From Nemertoderma westbladi (taxonomy: Eukaryota; Xenacoelomorpha; Nemertodermatida; Nemertodermatidae), in NCBI GenBank assembly GCA_032718475.1, contig JAUCBJ010003138.1, positions 1 to 64,000 of the forward strand: DNA of 64,000 nt. The letters run 5' to 3'. Below, piece after piece: positions 33,634-43,787 of the stretch. A program made the translations under genes and the position numbers. Positions within the stretch are counted from its first letter, which is position 1; each line of letters opens with the position of its first letter. The notes below the pieces were generated by a model. The model did no database searches. It saw nothing but the letters and a program-made list of their open reading frames with translations, and was not told the DNA's origin.

Positions 33634-34169
33634 GAAATCCCGACTGTATATCTAGGCCTAATTAACTAGCCATAGTATAATTATAATTGTTCGCAAGATG
33701 GCTTGCAGCTTTTGCTGCACAAAGGCCCCACTCGTGTTGTTATTATTTGCAATTAAGGTAATATAACAGTACAAACTAACCTTCATGTTGACGCCACCGG
33801 GCTCTTTTCCTTTCCTGTAATGGGCCCAGGCGCGGTATTCTACTCCACTGTGTATTTTCTTTAAGTCCCATCTGTACACAATATTTATATCACCCTTTTA
33901 ATTGTACGAACCTGCCCAGAAAGCCTTTTACTTATGACTTTCTGGGCCTCACCAAAATTCATGGTTGACACGACGACGTACAGAGTATCCTATACAACAG
34001 TATTCCAGGGCAGGGAAGTTAAACTTTTATTAGCATTGCAACTAACGAACGAAATTGCTAAATTGTGTTGTACATACTGTATAATGTCCTGCTTGTTTCA
34101 CTTTTTGTACTTGTATTATTGATAGTAGGCGCCCATGTGAAGAATACAGGATTTCACTTTTCGGTCGAC

Positions 34170-34697
34170 TTTTTATTGGAATTTTATACATGAAGATTTT
34201 TCAGTCTTATAACCTGTACATGTACTAATTCGTTTATTCTCCTGCAATGAAGAAATAATTTTGCCGAAACGCAACTTCTTTGCCGAAACGCAACTTTTTG
34301 CCGAAGCGTAACTTTTTTGCCGAATAGCACATTTTTGTCGAAACGCGACTCTTTTCCGAAACGCATTTTTTTTTCCGAAACGCAACTTTTTTTGCCGAAA
34401 TGCGACAGTTGCCGAAACGCGACGACACTTTTCAACGTGGAATCAGAGCTTTATAATGGTATCGATGGGTATTTGATTCTGAGAGAGCCATAGATGCATC
34501 ATAAATGTGCACATCGTTCTATACGTGCTTTCTACATTTGTGCCTCATACTGCCCCATGTAGGGAGGGGCTTTTGTATAACAGGCGCGCTTAGTAACTCA
34601 AGTCGGAAGTGAAACCTACAGTATACCATTGCGTGTAAGCGAGTTAACACAAGTGTTTGATGTAAAAATAATTTGATATAATCGTAATACATTCCTA
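34170..34697 (+). repeat. Dispersed repeat shared with 56195-56695
   Basis: It includes the right TTTCGGC-repeat arm and about 260 bp of flank (GGTATTTGATTCTGAGAGAG...), at roughly 93-95% identity to 56195-56695. Homology therefore continues across the inferred element end, pointing to duplication of a larger segment or to a composite element. Confidence 0.85.
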
Positions 34698-35172
34698 CCG
34701 GCAACACATGTAGTTCCATTTGCACGTGGCATGATGCAATAAATAATTGGGATATTATAGTAGGCCCCTACGCGTTGCGGTGAACCAGTGCAGTGCCTTT
34801 GTGTTCGTTCTCTATAAGTTTGTAATTCGCTTTGTTTTAATCAGCACCGATTATATCGCCTCAATTATTCCTTGTAAAACTACAGTAAACGCCTTGATGT
34901 GGCAATTAGGCGATGTCTGCATTGCGCCATGAACTGAGATCGGTCTGCATTATTGCTGCACTAAATCGTAATCCATCAAAGGAGCTTCAAAGGGTAGGTG
35001 CTAAAATGCACAACGAGCAACAACGAGCAACAATGAGCAATAATGAGCAATAACGACCAACAATAAGCAACAACAAGCAACAATGAGCAATAACGAGCAA
35101 CAATGAGCAATAACAAGTCACAACGAGCAACAATGAGCAACAACATGCAACAATGAGCAACAACGAGCAACC
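34698..35172 (+). repeat. Dispersed repeat (as 24008-24350) plus AGCAACAACG tandem array
   Basis: The first 330 bp match 24008-24345. The array from about 35008 to 35172 is 16 or more units of 9-10 bp (AGCAACAACG, AGCAACAATG), much longer than its counterpart at 24.3 kb. Confidence 0.85.
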
Positions 35173-35433
35173 GGATCGGGAAATTTGTATTTTGGGCTAT
35201 TATATTTTCGGTTACATTAAATTAGATAAGCCAATGGGGTGCGTACAACACATGGAACGATGGGTTGGGCCAATAGTACAGTAGGGCACTTGATAATTTA
35301 TTGCTCCAATGTGCGTTAGTAGAATGTTATCGAATGTTCTAGTTAATTAATTCTATGCTTAGGATTTGCTATATAAGAGGCCGTTTGCCCTTCGGTTATC
35401 ATCTCTTTCTCTTAGCTAATCTAATACTTGTAA

Positions 35434-37047
35434 ACACTTAAAGCACCTGGGAATTTTATTAATTGTAACTCTATGCACATTATTTAATCTATGTTTATCT
35501 GCTGGGAAATTACCCTCGGCTTGGAAAAACAGCATAATTAAGTTGCTTTACAAGGGCAGAGGTGGGTTAACGGATCCATCCAACTACCGCGGCATTGCTC
35601 TCATATGTACTATGCTAAAAGTCTTAACATCAATCATAAACTCGAGGGTCCGCGAGTTTCTAAAAGAAAAAATACCTCCGGAACAGTTTGGTTTCTCTAA
35701 AGGAAGGTCAACTCGTCAGGCGGTTTCTAAACTACTCTCTGCAATCTCGGGTCGATCGGGTAACAAAATGTACGTACTTTTTGTAGACTTCACAAAGGCC
35801 TTTGACATGGTCAAGCGCTCTCTATTACTGATAAAGTTATATAACTTCGGAATAAAAGGTAAACTCTTCAATTTAATTAAGAACCTGCTCCAGAATTATA
35901 TTATCGTCTTCGATGGTCTACGTTTCTCTAGATTTATTCAGCAGCTGCGAGGTATACTCCAAGGTGACTGCTTCTCGCCAACATGTTTTATTTTATTCTT
36001 AGTAGACCTAGCCGATAGTCTCAGAGAAATTGGCAACGACCTATTGTTTATTTTTTACGCAGATGACCTTGTCATTTACTCTGAGAATCCTGAATTGATT
36101 AGAAGAGCACTTTATATAATTGGTGTATTAAAAATGGAATGATTGTTAACATGAAGAAATCTAAGATGGTCAAATTTCGAAAAGCTGGTCGCATAGCCAA
36201 CACAGACAAATTTTATTTTGGTAACTCATTGATAGAAATAGTTAATGAATACGAGTATCTGGGCTTGACTTTGCAGACCTCACTATCCTTTTCTCAACAT
36301 ATTGCGGAGAAGAAACTGAATATTTTCAAGATTATTGGGAGTCTAACTAAATTACACTTAATGTCAGTCCGGTCTGGCATGATTATATTTCACGGTAAAA
36401 TACTTCCCATTATGACATACTGTATACAAGAATTTGGTCCCTTTCTGAACTTGCGAAATTTAAAAGAAATCGACAAATGTAAAGTCGCTTTTATCAAACG
36501 GCTGCTCAGGATACATACGTCATCATCAGCGACTTTAGCATTAAACTTAGTGGGAGAATCTACATGTACCGACGACATTATCCGGAAATATCCCAACGCT
36601 TTTAACCCAGATGTATTTCAACAGTACAGACAATTTCGTGACGAGCGCCAACAGAACTTTATCGACGAAGGTTACACCAGGGGCCCAGCTTTACAGTCTT
36701 CCACGTGGCGTACAGCTGGACAGCGAAACCGACATGTAGTCACGAGGGCGACAGTCCACGGCTTCCATCACCGACTGTGTGGGACGGGGATAGGTTTCCA
36801 CGAACCTGCCGATTCCTGCATCTGCCGGTATTGCAGTCTGCCCTGCGCCGACCGATACCACGCTTTAGCATGTCAACTCTGCCCTTCACTATCCGAACTG
36901 GCCAAGATGTGACATATATTACTGGGATACGCTATTATAAATTACTTTTATTGAGTTATATTAATTTTTATTTATATTTTATCAATTAATTATTAAATAA
37001 AACTTTTACCCCGACACGGGGTGTAGCTATAAAAAAAAAAAAAAAAA
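35434..37047 (+). mobile_element. 5'-truncated poly(A) LINE insertion
   Basis: The insertion is flanked by ATACTTGTAA (35424-35433 and 37048-37057) and ends in an A17 tail. Together these show target-primed reverse transcription. Its coding content is the broken RT described separately. Confidence 0.85.
35447..36912 (+). pseudogene. LINE reverse transcriptase with one frameshift
   Basis: The first frame runs to 36142: WKNSIIKLLYKGRGGLTDPS, NYRGIALI, PPEQFGFSKGRSTRQAV, DFTKAFDMV, RGILQGDCFSP and catalytic FYADDLVIY. A 1-nt slip in the A-run at about 36130-36135 moves the reading to 36139-36912, starting NGMIVNMKKSKMVKF. That part continues through the thumb to a C-terminal CICRYCSLPCADRYHALAC zinc-binding motif. 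The endonuclease and palm N-terminus are missing because of 5' truncation. It is a single inactive copy of a second LINE family. Confidence 0.88.
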
Positions 37048-37057
37048 ATACTTGTAA

Positions 37058-37317
37058 GATCACACTTATCTCTCCTCTCTTACTGTAGTTTAGTTCCCTT
37101 TGTTATTTGTAAAGGTAAAGTTTGATAAGTCTTTGTACTTACGTTAAATATACTGCAAACTCTTAGCCATGTAGTTTTATTTTCAATTCAATTCAACATC
37201 CGGTTTAGGCCCCGGCGGCTTTATTGATAAATTAATAGAGTTTATATGTGGCAAACGATAGTACAAACTGCCAATAAGCATAACACTAACCAAGATACAT
37301 AATACCATTATGTTTAC
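37058..37317. other. Non-coding spacer
   Basis: No feature seen between the poly(A) LINE and the tandem array. Confidence 0.5.
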
Positions 37318-38170
37318 ATAAAATGGTCGGGCATATAAAATGGTCGGGCATATAAAATGGTCGGGCATATAAAATGGTCGGACAAAGGATGGTCAGATTT
37401 GATAGTACATAATACACTGAGATACATATCAATAACCGAGATACATAATATAAGCGCCTTGTATAAGATGATAAAGCATCGTTAACACGATGAACAGTAC
37501 GCATGTTGACATAAAATGATTGGGCATATAAATGGTCGGTTCTGATAGTACATAGTACACCGGGATACATATCAATAACCGAGATACATAATATAAGCGC
37601 CTTATATATAAGATGATAGAGCAGCATTGACACGATGAATAGTACACATGTTGACATAAAATGGACGGGCATATAAAATGGTCGGGCAAAGGATGGTATA
37701 ATACACCGAGATACATATCAATAACCGAGATACATAATATAAGCGCCTTATATATAAGATGATAGAGCAGCATTGACACGATGAATAGTACACATGTTGA
37801 CATAAAATGGACGGGCATATAAAATGGTCGGGCATATAAAATGGTCGGGCATATAAAATGGTCGGACAAAGGATGGTCAGATTTGATAGTACATAATACA
37901 CCGAGATACATATCAATAACCGAGATACATAATATAAGCGCCTTATATATAAGATGATAGAGCAGCATTGACACGATGAATAGTACGCATGTTGACATAA
38001 AATGATTGGGCATATAAATGGTCGGTTCTGATAGTACATAGTACACCGGGATACATATCAATAATCGAGATACATAATAAAAGCACCTTATATAAGATGA
38101 TAGAGCTGCATTAACACGATGAATAATACACCTATTGACATCAAATGGTCGGGCGTTTAAAGTGATCGGG
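37318..38170 (-). repeat. 145-bp tandem array with CGGGCATATAAAATGGT sub-repeats, LINE 3' flank
   Basis: Five diverged units (GAGATACATAATATAAGCGCC at about 37440, 37583, 37730, 37925 and 38070). Each also contains one to four copies of CGGGCATATAAAATGGT. The array starts about 50 bp below the ORF2 stop, so it is probably the 3' UTR or 3' end of the LINE. The 128- to 210-codon frames across it are repeat translations, not genes. Confidence 0.85.
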
Positions 38171-38219
38171 TGTAAAATGGTCCGACCTTTCTAAGTGTTA
38201 TACACAAAATATGACACTT

Positions 38220-41200
38220 TTACTGAACATTGTAAAAATCTAGCACAACCTCTCGCTTTGCATCAAAGGACCCTCTATTGCATTTCAGCACGGATCTATT
38301 AAATAGATATTTAAACATCCGCCTTAGTGAGATATGGTCAAAATTTCTCAGGTGCTCTCTTGTCATGCATTTAATACCATATTGATGGACACTAATGCTA
38401 CTAAGTGAAGGAAAATTTAACTCCCAAGCAGCCTTTTGATATTCTGTGAACAGCTTCACGGATGTTTGACCTGTAAGGTGTTGTCCAAGCACATAATTAA
38501 AAAGATATAATATTTTTGGATTGCCGCAATTAAATATGCTGTAAATTAATCTGAGTTTCGAGCATTGTAGAATTGTTTTAATTGATGAGATATTGAATAA
38601 CTTGCACAGTGTTACCTTCGAGACATAGTTTCCCACTCTAGTAATCTGTCTTAAGGCTTTCATTAAGCTGCATGATATTATTTTACCCTCGTCCTCCGAC
38701 AGCATTGCGTTGCCATAAAGAATCGATTGCAGGCAAATGACATTCCAAATATTGCCAGTTATATCCAAGGGAACGCTGTTCACACAAAATCCTCGTTTTT
38801 CCATTCGGCTAACATTGGTCCAGATTCGACTCTTGAAGTGTTTAATAAGATTCCCTTTAGTGGGTGGTAAAGGTAGTCCTAGGTAACTACATGTTAGTTC
38901 AGAGGTAAGAGTTACTCCTTCTTCCTTTATTTCCAGCAGACTATTTGACTCCACATTTGAAATGTTGCGAGTCATGTAATGACATTTCTTCCAATTTATC
39001 ACCAAGTTGTGGCTATTGAAATAATTGCAACTCAATGCAGTTAAGGCCTCAAGATCTGACTTCAAATTGGCCAGCAGAATAATATCATCGCCATAACAGA
39101 TCCCACCAAATGATTGCTTACCTACATGTATACCATAACCTCTTAGTTCTATTTCTAGGAATAGTTTGGCCAGGTAGAAGTTAAATAAATAAGGGGATAG
39201 TACTCCTTCCTGACGAACACCCTTCTCCAGCAAGATTCGCTCTACATAAGTATATCCACTGCAACATAAAACAGCGTTGCCTTTACTATAGTAGGATTCT
39301 AATGAATGTAATAAGTTCAGTTCCACATTTTGATCATGTAACATCGAAAACAACTTCTTATGATTGATGCAATCAAACGCTGAGCTCAGATCAATTGACA
39401 GGATATGCATATCTGACTGCCCCTTGTGAAAATAGTCGATCAGACTGTTCACTGTTATATATGTCATTTCTGTGCCGCATTTAGATTTGTAGCCCAGCTG
39501 ATAATCAGTAGATGCAAGATTCAAATATGGTAGGATTATGTGCTCCCATAGTTTTGCTACCGTCGGAATAATTGTCACTGCACGATAGTTTTTGAGAACA
39601 GATTTATCTAGTGCCTTCCCTTTATACAGGGGCATCAGAAGACCAACACATAGATCGTCAGGGCATGATCCTGTTGCTATCATAGTGTTAAAAAGAAAGC
39701 TTAACTCACTTGCAATAACATCCCCAGGTCCATAATAAAAGTGTTCAGTTCTCAGACCAAAATAGTCGCTGCACTTTCCTCGGTTAAGTGCTTTTATTGA
39801 CCTTTTTACTTGATCTACGTTTATTCTATTGAGGTCATTATTAACAATGGCAGTATTTTGTCGCTTTTCTAATTTATCAGTGCCGGTGCTTACTTCCCGA
39901 AAGTGGTCCTTATAATGCGCAAATAGCCGATCAGCTACCTCTTCTGTGATATCTGTGGAATTCCTGTTTTCTTTGGTAAGTCTCCAGAATTTATGATCAT
40001 TTTCTCTACATGACTGTATGAGATCACGAATGTGTTCTTGGTAGCTAATACGCTCAACTTTAGCAACTTCTTCACTATATGCCAGCCATGAGACCTTATA
40101 TTGAATATAGAATTTGTCTGTACAGTCAGTTAATCGGCCATTGCTACACCATGTTTCTTTGGCTTTTTCAGCAGCCTCCTTTAGTTGTCCTAGTCTGCCT
40201 TTTGCCACCTGTCTGATCTTCCTCCTTCTTTTCCCTCTTTTGGATTGTCTGATGAATGTCATGGGTATATGTTTTTTGGCTGCCTGTAGTAGTTTAGCAG
40301 TGAGATCAGCCAAAGTGGTTTCGCAATCTTTCGGATCTGATGACCATATCCGCTCAGGTCTAAATGTTATATTTGACAAGCTTTTAGTTATTTCCTCTCT
40401 ATATTTATGTAACTGGTCTTGTGTAGCCCTATTGAAATGAGGAATTGTCATATTGAAGGGGGACTTCTGTATCTGATTTCTATGCTGCACCTTCTTCTCA
40501 AACTTAAAGAGACATTGTACTGGGGTATGGTCGGAAAGGTTACAGATATTGGTATTTAGCATGATACTATTCAACATATTGCTGTACAAGTCCTTGGAGA
40601 TAATCACATGGTCAATAAAGCTGCTTCTTAACACATTACCTTTCTTGTCTCTAAATCTGTAAGTGACTTCCGACCCAGAAGCTTTGTCAGACACGCTTGC
40701 TACTGTTAATTGAAAGGGGTTGATTATGTCATTTGTGAAAATCTCCCCAAAGTGGGATATCTTGTGGCACTGCGCATCGCTATTAAGTGGTCTCCCATTA
40801 ATATCACCTAATAATATTAGTTTCAGGTTGTCGTTATTCGCATCTTCTATCAGTTCTGATAGTATTGTGCACTCTTTGATATAGTTCTCACGGTCTGCTC
40901 GTTTTCCACAATTAGCTGGCATGTATGTGCCAAGGATTGCTACATTTGGGATCGCTGGATGATTGGTAATCTCTAGCTTAATAATCCGGTCTGAGTTTGC
41001 TATATCGCTTATTACTGTATATGGAATCAGGTCTCTCTTCACAAATACCGCTGTCCCTCCCATTCCCCGCACCTTGCATTTATTGTGCATCATATCATCA
41101 GCCACTGTATATTTGCAAGAATACTTATTGTTAATTCTATCATCGTATAAGTGAAATGCAGCCTCCCTGGGGCCTAGCCAGGTTTCCTGGAGAAAAAGTA

Positions 41201-41387
41201 TATCAAGTTCAGATTCCTCTAGAAGACTGTCTATGTACAACTTGTTATTTAAGTATCCCCTACAATTGAAGGTCATGAGTTTGAAGTTGGAATTTGTGAA
41301 GGGTCCCTCTGTAGATGGGTTACCTTTGGCATTTGAAAATGCTGCTGGCCACCCTTCAGGATAGTATTCCTGGATTCCATTGACCAT
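38220..41387 (-). CDS. APE-type LINE ORF2: endonuclease-reverse transcriptase, intact
   Basis: 1,055 codons from ATG 41387. The APE endonuclease motifs are all present: MTFNCRG (N41), FLQETWLG (E68), LLGDINGRP, SFIDHVIIS and NLSDHTPVQ. The RT follows: VLKNYRAVTIIPTVAKLWE, SIDLSSAFDCIN, GVRQEGVLSPYLFNFYL and catalytic CYGDDIILLA (about residue 765). Thumb and C-terminal parts run to the stop at 38220. Its start lies one base after the ORF1 stop (TAAAATG), so translation is probably by termination-reinitiation. Known role: target-primed reverse transcription in the nucleus. The open frame itself has no visible damage. Jockey/CR1/L2-like affiliation is inferred from APE plus RT layout only. Confidence 0.93.
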   Translation of the reverse strand: MVNGIQEYYPEGWPAAFSNAKGNPSTEGPFTNSNFKLMTFNCRGYLNNKLYIDSLLEESELDILFLQETWLGPREAAFHLYDDRINNKYSCKYTVADDMMHNKCKVRGMGGTAVFVKRDLIPYTVISDIANSDRIIKLEITNHPAIPNVAILGTYMPANCGKRADRENYIKECTILSELIEDANNDNLKLILLGDINGRPLNSDAQCHKISHFGEIFTNDIINPFQLTVASVSDKASGSEVTYRFRDKKGNVLRSSFIDHVIISKDLYSNMLNSIMLNTNICNLSDHTPVQCLFKFEKKVQHRNQIQKSPFNMTIPHFNRATQDQLHKYREEITKSLSNITFRPERIWSSDPKDCETTLADLTAKLLQAAKKHIPMTFIRQSKRGKRRRKIRQVAKGRLGQLKEAAEKAKETWCSNGRLTDCTDKFYIQYKVSWLAYSEEVAKVERISYQEHIRDLIQSCRENDHKFWRLTKENRNSTDITEEVADRLFAHYKDHFREVSTGTDKLEKRQNTAIVNNDLNRINVDQVKRSIKALNRGKCSDYFGLRTEHFYYGPGDVIASELSFLFNTMIATGSCPDDLCVGLLMPLYKGKALDKSVLKNYRAVTIIPTVAKLWEHIILPYLNLASTDYQLGYKSKCGTEMTYITVNSLIDYFHKGQSDMHILSIDLSSAFDCINHKKLFSMLHDQNVELNLLHSLESYYSKGNAVLCCSGYTYVERILLEKGVRQEGVLSPYLFNFYLAKLFLEIELRGYGIHVGKQSFGGICYGDDIILLANLKSDLEALTALSCNYFNSHNLVINWKKCHYMTRNISNVESNSLLEIKEEGVTLTSELTCSYLGLPLPPTKGNLIKHFKSRIWTNVSRMEKRGFCVNSVPLDITGNIWNVICLQSILYGNAMLSEDEGKIISCSLMKALRQITRVGNYVSKVTLCKLFNISSIKTILQCSKLRLIYSIFNCGNPKILYLFNYVLGQHLTGQTSVKLFTEYQKAAWELNFPSLSSISVHQYGIKCMTREHLRNFDHISLRRMFKYLFNRSVLKCNRGSFDAKREVVLDFYNVQ

Positions 41388-41388
41388 T

Positions 41389-43782
41389 TTAAAAGCGGCG
41401 CCGTTGCCGATAACCAGAAGAGTAGGTGTTAGGTTGAGAATGATACAGAGAAGTGTCACCCTTCGAGTTGTTGTATGGTCTAGCTGTTGTCCAGTGTTGA
41501 TATTCCTGAGGTTGTTCAGAGGCTGATGTATGGTTGATATTATGGTTTTGACGTTTCTGATACTGTGTCCTCCATTCATGATTTCTATTAACATAATTAT
41601 CACCTTGATTGTTGTACTGAGTTCTGAGTGGTGACCGCCCTTGATCTCTCCAATTTCTATGTTGTATATTATTTGTGTTACGTTCATTGTACATACTGAC
41701 TTTTGGGTTTTGTCCAGGCCACCAGGATGGATTCAAGTACAGCTCTACATCTGTGTCAAAAATAGTCACCCTTGCACTTTTGATCTGGCCACGCCGCCCT
41801 ATTATCCAGATATGTACAGGATTAGTTCCAGTTTGCTTGAAACAAAATTCTTCCAATGAGGCACGGCTGGTATTATATGGTAAACCCTCCACATAGATGG
41901 TTTTAGTTTCAGGGAATTTCTTATGATGTATATGATATCCGTTGTCGAATTTATTATAGTCATTCTGACTGACTGTGTGGCCAGATTTGGATTCAAGTAA
42001 CTGTTGAAGTAGTTTAGTTTGCTCTTTAAATAGCATAGTTATTTTTGATTCATTGTCAAGTTCAGAGAAATAATTATTAGTGGCTATAGAACATTTGTTT
42101 TTCTGGCATGCCATGACTGGGCTGGTTTTATGTGGTTTCTTCCAAATATTGGTAGATTCTATTACATCATTCAATGCTGACGGGTTATGAGTTGAGATTA
42201 TATCTTCTATATCTGAGAGAGTGGATACATTGCAGTCAGACTCCTCCACAGTTATAAAGTCATCAGAGCTCTCTGATATCAGAGGTGAATTAGGAATCTC
42301 ATTTGAAATGGTTAGCGCTTCCTTAATAAGTAAAGGAGTGTCATTAGGGTTGGATTGAGTTTTGGGCCCAGCATCAGCAGTTGCTTGAAACCTGGAATCA
42401 TCATGTGACACAGGTGAAGCTGGTGTTGTTTGCATCATACTGATTTCAGATTCGCTATTTGAAGGTGAGTGGGGCATGTTACTTTTAACATGTTTGGAGA
42501 CCTTAGTTCTCGTCCTTACTGCCTTTTTATTGCCTTTAGCAGACTTCGTTCCCTTATTTTTATGCTGAGGATTGAGTAATAATTCCTCATATGATTGTAG
42601 AGGTGTGTTATTAGTTAAGGAATTTTGGGCATTATTTGTTGATGTTGACGTTATTCTTTTTGTTACTTCTTCAAGGTTTAATAGTCTATTGAGAACCATA
42701 TCATGCTGTGCTTGTAGAGTTTTTAGGTCCACCTGCATTGCTGCTACCTTATCGATTAATTCTAATGCGCAGAATGTGTCAAGGGCCGTAATATTTACAC
42801 GTTTCCTAAAGCTAGGAGTCACTGATTTTGCTTCGAATTCCAAGGAGAACTCTGCCACATCTGTAGCTAATTCTTCGATGGAGCGACGATGGATGAGAGT
42901 AATCTTAGCACCTGTGGTTTCACCCAAGAAGGTTCTAACTTCATTGAAAAGTTGCCTTTGATAGGCTTGGAGCTTTACCATTCCAAGGGTAGATAGTTGC
43001 TTGATATAGTCATCTTTAGGATTGCGAATGATATTAGTATCCAGCACTGCTTTTAGAAATTCATCAGCTGTACACACACCTTGAAAATGGTTCTCTAGCT
43101 CATCATATCCCTGTGTATCAGTCATGGGATTGTTTGGAGTGACATCTATACAATGATGACAGGTCGGGAAATTCGCTGTACTGTTTATGTGAGGAAGTGA
43201 TGAAGTGCGCTTATGTTGCCTTTCTTTATAGTTGGTGTTGGCATTTTCTTTGCTATAATTTGCTTGTTGCTTTTGTTTATGAGATTTTTTAGGGTCTACA
43301 CTTTTTCTCCCTTTCTTATTATTTGCTATACATGGCTTGGGTGGTTCTAAGTCAATTTTCACATCTGTATATAGACATTGTTTAAACCAATGTCTCATCA
43401 ATGGGCTATTAGTATGCTCAGGCCGTATAGAGTCATGTCCCTGTGATAGGGCAAGTGCATATAAGCATATTAATGGACCACAGTCAAAGTCATTAGTCTG
43501 GCCAGGAAAAGGTCGAGTGATAATTTGCGGAGACCACAATTTATTTGATTTGTTTTGTGCACTATCAATTAGATTAAGGATATGACAAATGCGAGCTGGC
43601 ATCGTCGTATCAGGTCTTGAATTCAGTGAATCTAATGTGACTACAGACTTATCTGCCAAGGTTGCTACATGAAGTAGAAAATGATTATTGCGCGGGTTGT
43701 CACCAAGGTGACATTCACTAAAAAATATCAATGGCACAACCGCAATATCATGATAGCTTGTTATATATCTTGCAGTTGCTGC
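41389..43782 (-). CDS. LINE ORF1, 3' part: Ulp1-like protease catalytic half and RRM-like domain
   Basis: The open frame continues from the LTR insertion site to TAA at 41389. The first 140 residues hold the Ulp1/C48 core: NNHFLLHVA (His), VTLDSLNS (Asp), PGQTNDFDCGPLICL (Gln and Cys), so the catalytic set is complete. Then come a basic linker (GRKSVDPKKSHKQKQQ), a helical region, acidic stretches, and KTIYVEGLPYNTSRASLEEF with RRGQIKSARVTIF, which resembles an RRM. The C-terminus is rich in Asn, Gln and Arg (nucleic-acid binding, inferred). Frame arithmetic shows it joins the 5' part at 50441 in frame once the LTR element and one TGTAT copy are removed. Confidence 0.88.
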   Translation of the reverse strand, partial: AATARYITSYHDIAVVPLIFFSECHLGDNPRNNHFLLHVATLADKSVVTLDSLNSRPDTTMPARICHILNLIDSAQNKSNKLWSPQIITRPFPGQTNDFDCGPLICLYALALSQGHDSIRPEHTNSPLMRHWFKQCLYTDVKIDLEPPKPCIANNKKGRKSVDPKKSHKQKQQANYSKENANTNYKERQHKRTSSLPHINSTANFPTCHHCIDVTPNNPMTDTQGYDELENHFQGVCTADEFLKAVLDTNIIRNPKDDYIKQLSTLGMVKLQAYQRQLFNEVRTFLGETTGAKITLIHRRSIEELATDVAEFSLEFEAKSVTPSFRKRVNITALDTFCALELIDKVAAMQVDLKTLQAQHDMVLNRLLNLEEVTKRITSTSTNNAQNSLTNNTPLQSYEELLLNPQHKNKGTKSAKGNKKAVRTRTKVSKHVKSNMPHSPSNSESEISMMQTTPASPVSHDDSRFQATADAGPKTQSNPNDTPLLIKEALTISNEIPNSPLISESSDDFITVEESDCNVSTLSDIEDIISTHNPSALNDVIESTNIWKKPHKTSPVMACQKNKCSIATNNYFSELDNESKITMLFKEQTKLLQQLLESKSGHTVSQNDYNKFDNGYHIHHKKFPETKTIYVEGLPYNTSRASLEEFCFKQTGTNPVHIWIIGRRGQIKSARVTIFDTDVELYLNPSWWPGQNPKVSMYNERNTNNIQHRNWRDQGRSPLRTQYNNQGDNYVNRNHEWRTQYQKRQNHNINHTSASEQPQEYQHWTTARPYNNSKGDTSLYHSQPNTYSSGYRQRRRF

Positions 43783-43787
43783 TGTAT
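43783..43787 (+). other. Target-site duplication TGTAT (left)
   Basis: Matches 50441-50445 on the other side of the LTR element. Confidence 0.95.

Larger units (their letters stand above)
30336..33648. mobile_element. TIR element with CAAAGTG/CTCAAAGAA subterminal repeats, interrupted
   Basis: The left end (TACAG...GTCGGG then TCAAAGTGCATCTGTTC, TTTGAGATTTTCTCAAAG) is inverted at the right (32100-32344 and 33634-33648). Both subterminal regions carry repeated TCAAAGTG and CTCAAAGAATTCAAAG. The right TIR is split by the 1,289-bp MULE copy 2. Internal 31.0-32.0 kb has no recognised protein. Flanking duplication uncertain (possibly TATC). Confidence 0.75.
29040..34428. mobile_element. Large Foldback/MULE-like element with GTTTCGGCAAAAAAGTTGC-repeat TIRs
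   Basis: The left arm (29040-29250) is about ten units of TTTCGGCAAAAAAGTTGCG. The right arm (34258-34428) is the inverse. The ends GTTACATCGCGTTTCGG and, in complement, GTGTCGTCGCGTTTCGG correspond. The perfect 9-bp direct repeat TTTTCAACG flanks them (29031-29039 and 34429-34437). The 5.4-kb interior has no intact transposase and contains nested elements (30336-33648 and 32345-33633). The pairing of these distant arms rests on the inverted match plus the 9-bp repeat. A second right-arm copy with flank is at 56.2-56.7 kb. Confidence 0.65.

Noticed and set aside
37429-38061. 210-codon membrane-like frame with repeated YHLIYKALILCISVIDMY
   Set aside because: Product of the 145-bp tandem array next to the LINE; frame openness follows from the repeat.
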